From Pseudocercospora fijiensis CIRAD86 (Eukaryota; Ascomycota; Dothideomycetes; Mycosphaerellales; Mycosphaerellaceae), in NCBI RefSeq assembly GCF_000340215.1, contig NW_006921532.1, forward strand, positions 10,121,894 to 10,185,893: a stretch of DNA of 64,000 nucleotides, written 5' to 3'. Under the pieces are notes generated by a model, which was not told where the DNA came from, did no database searches, and saw only the letters and a program-made list of their open reading frames with translations. Numbering within the stretch: the first letter of the stretch is position 1; every line of letters starts with the position of its first letter. Positions 56,397 through 64,000 of this stretch are shown one piece after another. A program made the translations under genes and the position numbers.

Positions 56397-56976
56397 ATGC
56401 ACACACGCTTTCTTTCACGAGCATGCATGCATGCATCTGGGTTGGATGGGCTTCATCGAGCGTGTAGCTGTCCCCGTTGATAGTCGGAGCTGCTCGCCTT
56501 TACTGGTTGAGTAGACAATAGAGCCTCGAGTCATCCAATCTTCTGTCTCACATCTCTCTTTTTGCGTTTGATCACGTGAATTATGCCGCCTCGGTCTCCA
56601 GACGTCATTACCAGGCAAGACATGGTGAGGTGCAATCAGCATAGAAGTTCGCTTCGCTACTAGGCTGTTTTACATTCATATCCGGCCAGTGAGGCAAATG
56701 TCTATCTATTCCAATTTGAACAATGCAAGTCCTCCCAATTTGCAATTTTTATCCTCGCTGCAAGCCCGTCAGAAGACGATCTCGAGGTGAGTATGCATCC
56801 TCGTGCGGTACACGTGTCTTACGTCCAGTCGCGATATGGTCACAGAATGAACGGCGACGGGTAAACGTACACACGGGACTTGCTCTGAAGCGTACACCCA
56901 GCTGGTAACCTTCGAGGCCACAGCAGTCCACGCTTAGCGATGGAAAGCCTTGGCACATTCTAAACGCGATGCGAGA
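56397..56976. other. Intergenic, between convergent 3' ends
   Basis: 580 bp of normal composition. A GCATGCATGCATGCAT palindromic tetranucleotide run occurs at 56423-56438. No gene recognised. Confidence 0.5.
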
Positions 56977-57832
56977 TCAACGCAGGCCACACATAGCAAG
57001 GACGACGTTGTGTGTGGCGTCTTCAGCATTAACATCGCCAAGATACCCTACTTTGCCGCGTCCACATGCCGTAAATGCAGCTGGTGTTTGGCTGAGATCC
57101 TCGATCGGCGAAGGCGGAAAGACTGATGATTCGATATGCGACGTGTTGGAAGGAAGGTAGACGGCGTCCGATCTGTTGACATTCTGCAGGTGCAAGGCCT
57201 TCTGGCTGTAGTGCGATATCAAGCCAGTGGTGTCAACCCGAGCCATATAGTCGTTGAGGTTGTGTTCCGTGCGATGATAGTCGCCGCACTCCCATGATAG
57301 GTCGAACTTGGAGAAGAGTCTGTCGACATCTGACTGCTGGGAGTAACTTGGGAAATGACAGCAGAAAACGAGCGTGCCACCACTTCGAACGAAATTACTG
57401 GCTTCGCCGCACAGCGTGGAGTTCTTGGATTCAGTTAAGGCCTGGGATGTGTTAGACAGGGTCCTGAAATCATGCCATTGTATTGGCAGCCTATCATGCA
57501 GCAACGACAACAATGCACGATTCTGCATGAAGACGCGAATGGGAACTCAAGGCGTGAGGCCACGCACAACGTTGAGAACCTACCTGGTCGGTTGCAAGGA
57601 CGACAGGCCGATGTTTGCTGTTGAACAATGCGCTTGCTGCGGACCTTGAGGTGATGGTATCGACGTCTGCCTTGGCCTTCAAGCCTTGCAGAAGTCTTGC
57701 ATATTGATCATCGAAGAAGGACTCTTTCTGCAGTTGAAGCAGGGCGACTCGTGGCCGCGGCCGAGGTGGTCCGAAGAATGGCCTGGGAGCCTGGGTTGCG
57801 ATTGAGGAATAGACAGCAGATCTCGACGGCAT
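56977..57832 (-). CDS. Uncharacterised fungal protein
   Basis: Exons 57832-57584 and 57522-56977; 61-bp intron (GTAGGT...CATGCAG) joins PVVLATDQ to NRALLSLL; 264 aa. The fold cannot be named with certainty. Features: N-terminal RVALLQLQKESFFDDQYARLLQGL (about 28-51), a hydrophobic beta-like VRSGGTLVFCCHFPSYS, WECGDYHRTEHNLN, YSQKALHLQNV, and a C-terminal Gly-rich segment ACGRGKVGYLGDVNAEDATHNVVLAMCGL. The alternation of hydrophobic strands and Gly-rich loops suggests an alpha/beta fold of glutamine-amidotransferase-like type, but no catalytic triad is evident. I recall similar sequences in other ascomycetes without a known function. Confidence 0.7.
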
Positions 57833-59603
<1,771 letters not shown>

Positions 59604-60543
59604 ATGTACTCTACCCACCGAAACGTATGACAAAGCACGAATCAAGGATATAAACACAGACAGCACATGGTTCCCGTGCTTCGGAATTGCCACACCTTAG
59701 ACTCACGTTTGCGGCAGCAGGACAAGCAGAGAGAATGGGATGACAGAAGGGCGCTGGAGGCTTCATGGGAAGGCCGCAGACTGGGAAACTGGTTGTCTCT
59801 GCCCTCTTGGTGATTAGCTAGCATGCTGGAGTCGTGTATCTTGTTTTGATCATATCTCTCTACACGTGGATGCTGCTTTCGCGGGCTGAGGGCTGCATTA
59901 CTGGCGGTGCTTCTTTGCAAGGCGTTGCTTCTACTTTCGGGAGATCTCGTCATGTGTAAGGAGCCGCGTCTAGGAGTATGAAAGTTTGCATTTGAAGAAT
60001 TTCGCAAGTGCCCCGTAACGTATTCCTTTGACGCTTGTGGGTTCCAGTAATGTCCGACCGAACGACGACTTGACAGATTTCAGACCGCTGGCCAAGCGAC
60101 AGAGCAACATGGAGTCCCTGAAGTCGAGTCGCTCGTCCTGTACATACGCCTCTGCTTGTTGGTGTGTGATGTCGTGTGCCTGGCTTGGCATGGGCGAAGG
60201 TGGGGCGAAGCATCGAAGCTCGATGCGACTGCTGAAGTGCCAAAAGCGCAAAAGTGCAAACAGACAACTCCATCGGCGAAATCTTTCGCTTACGCCCTGT
60301 AGGGCTTCTTCCACCTCTCACACTGCAGCGCTCTCGTGCCCAGTATATCTTCCATGGTCTGAGAAGACTAAGCTTCCAGTGTCGACTCGTCCCTCACCCA
60401 CGACAGCAGCCAGACATCCATCAAGTTCAAGAAGCCGAGCCTCTCCCTTCAATCGTTCCTCACGCCCGACCGTATCATCTGGCTGGCCAATCCATTTTCT
60501 CGCACGCTACTGGTCCTAGCCTAGTTTGATACTGCTCGCAGAC
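59604..60543. other. Intergenic, ARF1 to NAT1
   Basis: 940 bp, normal composition; tandem genes. Several short open frames lack any recognised motif. The last 200 bp are CT/CA-rich, as before other starts in this window. Confidence 0.45.
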
Positions 60544-63145
60544 ATGTCGCAACAACTCCCATCAAAAGAGCAAACGCTCTTTCGGCACCTTGTCCAGAAC
60601 TACGAATCGAAGCAGTACAAGAAAGGTCTGAAAGGCGCCGACCAGATCCTCAAGAAACACCCGACACATGGCGATACACAAGCGATGAAGGCGCTGATCC
60701 TCAACACTCAGGGCAAGTCAGACGAGGCATTCGATCTCTGCAAGCAAGCGCTGAAGAATGCCATGAAATCGCATGTGTGCTGGCATGTCTACGGTCTTCT
60801 CTGGCGCAGTGTTAAGAATTACGAGGAAGCGATCAAGGCGTATAGGTTCGCATTGAAGCTGGACCCGGAGAGTCAGCAAATACAAAGAGACCTCGCCCTG
60901 CTGCAGGTGCAGATGAGAGATTATGCAGGATTTGCGGCAAGCAGACACCAGATGCTGCAGGCTAGGCCCCAAATGCGGCAGAATTGGACAGCTTTGGCCG
61001 TCGCACATCATCTCGGCGGCGATCTTGACAAGGCAGAGAATATCTTGCATCGATTCGAGGAGACGCTGAAGACCACGCCATCCAAGAGTGATATTGAACA
61101 CGCAGAGGCTGTGTTGTACAAGAATACGATCATCGCGGAACAGGGCGACTACCAGCGAGCATTGGAGCATCTTGAGTCAATATACAGAACAGCATTGGAT
61201 CGAACGGCAGTCATGGAGTACAAGGCGGCATATCTGCTCAAGCTTGACAAGAGGGCTGAAGCTGAAAAGGCATATCGCGCACTTTTGGATAGGAACGCGG
61301 AGAAGAGAGAATACTATAATGGCTTGGAGAAGTCGCTCGGACTCGAGCGTGCGAGTTCAGAAGACGAGGAGAAGCTGAAGGAAATGTATCAATACTATGC
61401 GGACAAGAATATTCGAAGTGATGCTGCTAGGCGGATACCACTCGACTTCCTGACCGGCGACTCATTCCGAAAGCATGCCGACTCATACCTCCGAAGGGCC
61501 TTCACGAAGGGTGTTCCAAGCACGTTCGCCAATGTCAAGCAGCTCTACTCGGACTCTGCGAAACGTGACACCATTCAGCAGCTTGTCGAAGAATATGTCA
61601 ACGAAGAACCTCAGGCAAACGGAGGAGCGGAACAAAATGGCAGCGCCGATGGCTCTCACAAGACGAATACCACATCGAAGAAGCATAGTTGGCCTTTGAG
61701 CGTGAACTACTTCCTGGCTCAGCATTACAACTATCACCTGTCTCGCGACCTCGCAAAAGCACACACTTACAGCGAGAAGGCGATAGCAATCAACCCAAGC
61801 AAGACCGACTACACGTACCATATGACTCGCGCTAGGATATTGAAGCACAAGGGCGACGTCCCAGGAGCATCGAAGGCGATGAACGAGGCGCGGGAAATGG
61901 ATCTAAAGGACCGGTACATCAACACTAAATGCGCCAAGTATCAGCTCCGAAATGATGAGAACCAGGCCGCTCTCGATACCATGGGCCTGTTCACACGCAA
62001 AGAGGCTGTTGGGGGCCCACTCGGTGACCTCCTCGACATGCAGTGCGTCTGGTTCATCACCGAAGACGGCGAGTCCTACCTTCGACAAGGAAAATACTCG
62101 CTAGCGCTGAAGCGTTTCAAGGCACTCTATGATGTTTTTGATGTGTGGCAAGAAGATCAATTTGACTTCCACACCTTTTCACTCCGGAAAGGTATGATCC
62201 GAGCATACATTGACATGGTCCGATGGGAAGACAAGCTCCGCGAGCATCCATTCTTCTCGCGAGCAGCATTATCGGCAATCAAGGTGTATTGTCTCCTTCA
62301 CGATCGGCCCGAAATAGCGAAAGGTGGAGCAAATGGCGCAGAGAGCGCTGCAGACAAGAAGAAAGCTGCGAAGAAAGCGAGAAAAGAAGCTGATAAGGCT
62401 GAAGCGGAGCGAAAAGCGGCTGCAGCCAAGAAGGCCAACCCGGCGCCGAAAGATGGCGAGGAGACTGCGAGAAAAGAAGATCCGGATCCAGAAGGCTTAG
62501 AGTTGCTGAAGACCGAGAAGCCGCTCGAGGAGGCCATGAAGTTCCTTCAGCCTCTCCTTGATCTGAGCCCGAACGACATCAATGCTCAGATCGCAGGTTT
62601 CGAGGTCTATCTCCGGAGAAGTAAGTAACATGCGATCGGATGCGTGGTGAATTCTTGCTGACCATACCACAGAAAAATACCTTCCTGCCCTTCGATGCCT
62701 CCTCGCAGCTCACAAACTCCAGCCTGACCACCCAAAATGCCACGAGCTTGGTGGTCGCTTCAAGCTCGCCCTCGACACGAACAACACATTGAAATCACTA
62801 CCTGAGCCGGTGCAGAAGGTAATACAAGAACACTACCTTTCTAAACTGTCGCCAAAATCGTTAGAAGAGTGTAACGAGGAGTACTTGACACAGCACAACA
62901 GCAGTGTCCCTCACATCCAATCAGTCGTCTACTTCAGACACATTCTTAAGCCCAACGATGAGTCGACACGCACGAGAGCCGTGAAGGATCTCCAAACCAC
63001 GCTCACCGCACCACACATCACAATTGAGGAGGCACAGCATGGTTTACAACTTCTGAAAGATCTTGGCGTTTCGGAGGCGGAGCGGAAAAGCTATGTTGAT
63101 GCAGCTCTCAAGAAGTTTCCCGAAGCTACTTTGTTCAAAGCATGA
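60544..63145 (+). CDS. NAT1: NatA N-terminal acetyltransferase auxiliary subunit (Naa15)
   Basis: Anchors the catalytic subunit Ard1/Naa10 to the ribosome for N-terminal acetylation. Exons 60544-62620 and 62673-63145; 52-bp intron (GTAAGT...GCTGACC...CACAG); 849 aa. The start ATG 60544 (MSQQLPSKEQTLFRHLVQNYESKQYKKGLKGAD) matches the family N-terminus; an upstream in-frame ATG at 60526 is less likely. The protein is a run of TPR-type helical repeats (for example KSHVCWHVYGLLWRSVKNYEEAIKAYRFAL and the region 360-560), with a Lys/Ala/Glu-rich basic linker at about 602-640 before the C-terminal repeats, as in other Naa15 proteins. Confidence 0.95.
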
Positions 63146-63556
63146 GAGCCATGAGGCATTGGTATTTGGTGTTCAAAATGCTCATGTTCAGGCAAGCATG
63201 GCGCTACGAGAGTAATTAGAGGTGCAGACGATTCCCAGTCCCACATATGCATAGCGTTGGGACAAGCAAAAATCGAAGAATGATTTCAAAGTTTGGTCCT
63301 TTCTCCTTTCAGCGAACATCCAGGCGTCTATCATCTTTTCTCAACAGGCCCATGAGCTGATTGACCGTTCGCGCATCATGGCAGATTGAGTGAACCGTTG
63401 CCAAAGATTCATGCTTTTCAGAATACAGACACCCATGCTTTTTGAGTTCCCGCCTCCCGCTTATCGATACGAGCAGCACGAAGAAATTCCATCTCCCATC
63501 TCCGGGACTTTGCGACCACACAATCTCTGTATTTCAGACCATCCAAAGCGCCCAGC
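63146..63556. other. Intergenic, NAT1 to NUG1
   Basis: 410 bp, normal composition, tandem genes. No gene recognised. Confidence 0.5.
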
Positions 63557-64000
63557 ATGAAGGTTGGCAAGCCTCAATCCAAGCGCGTGCCTGTGCGTCT
63601 GCGGCACAAGATCCAGAAGGCTTCGGCGAACAAACAGCGCAAAGCACGGAAAGATGCGAAAAAGAACCCACAATGGCGAAGTCGTCTGAAGAAGGACCCT
63701 GGTATTCCCAATCTCTTTCCATACAAGGACAAAGTGCTCGCAGAGATTGAGGAGTCAAAGCGTTTGAAGGAGGAAGAGAAGCTGCGGAAGCGCGAGTTGG
63801 CACGAGCGCAGAGAGAAGGCCAAGCTGTTGCGGACGAAGTGGAAATTGAGGAGCAAATGGACGATGCAGACGAGGTCGAGGATGAGGTCGATGAGAATAT
63901 GGACGAGGGTGAGGGCGGTGCTTCCTCAAATCCCATGGCTGCGCTCGTAGCTTCGGCACAAGCGAGAGCAAAGACCTACGCACCCGCCGACGATGAGGAC
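63557..64000 (+). CDS. NUG1: Nucleolar GTPase Nug1 (GNL3 family), 3' end outside window
   Basis: GTPase needed for nuclear maturation and export of the 60S subunit. Only the first 148 codons are here, open to the window edge. The N-terminus MKVGKPQSKRVPVRLRHKI, then KNPQWRSRLKKDPGIPNLFPYKDKVL, is the basic GN3L/Grn1 domain of the family; a Glu/Arg/Lys coiled coil and an acidic stretch (about 95-120) follow. The circularly permuted GTPase domain (NKID before the P-loop) must lie beyond 64000, so the family call rests on the N-terminal domain alone. Confidence 0.88.
   Translation, partial: MKVGKPQSKRVPVRLRHKIQKASANKQRKARKDAKKNPQWRSRLKKDPGIPNLFPYKDKVLAEIEESKRLKEEEKLRKRELARAQREGQAVADEVEIEEQMDDADEVEDEVDENMDEGEGGASSNPMAALVASAQARAKTYAPADDED

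Overview
This is a nuclear window from a filamentous ascomycete (Pezizomycotina). A Dothideomycete is my best guess, but that placement is inference. The support is: short introns (47-136 bp, most 50-65) with CTGAC/CTAAT-like branch sites; fungal-type orthologues (squalene synthase, BimC kinesin-5, Doa4, Vps27, tricalbin, Nat1, Arf1); and transposon blocks with the signature of repeat-induced point mutation (RIP), in which CpA/TpG is strongly depleted, CpG is retained and Trp codons have become TAG.

Layout. 1-8300 is a transposon block: a decayed minus-strand Ty3/gypsy element cut by the window edge (about 1-4640), a small inverted-repeat element (4661-5039), and a Fot1/pogo-like DNA transposon (about 5042-8300). 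ERG9 (8954-10486) sits in a 2.5 kb gene island. 10847-19684 is a second block: a 938 bp element with perfect 16-bp inverted ends, then a ~0.7 kb non-autonomous relative of the Fot1/pogo-like element (11857-19684) that was split by a complete chromodomain Ty3/gypsy element (12263-19389, 197-bp LTRs, TTGTA target duplication). 20031-30848 carries an orphan gene, kinesin-5, a PHAF1/UPF0183 protein, an aminotransferase and a large disordered protein. About 31150-35035 is a third RIP-mutated block with an integrase-core element. 35176-64000 is gene-dense: F-actin capping protein alpha, Doa4, Vps27, a C2H2 zinc-finger protein, a small N-myristoylation candidate, tricalbin, a CorA-like transporter, ribosomal protein uL1, an uncharacterised fungal protein, Arf1, the NatA auxiliary subunit and the start of Nug1.

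Functional links. The clearest is the head-to-head pair DOA4/VPS27: the ESCRT-0 cargo receptor and the deubiquitinase of the same multivesicular-body pathway start 580 bp apart on opposite strands. Tricalbin, Arf1 and PHAF1 are also membrane-traffic genes, but their proximity may be chance. The rest is ordinary housekeeping. I found no tRNA, rRNA or CRISPR, and no secondary-metabolite cluster.

Gene models were spliced by eye from splice sites, frame continuity and family motifs. No database search was possible.
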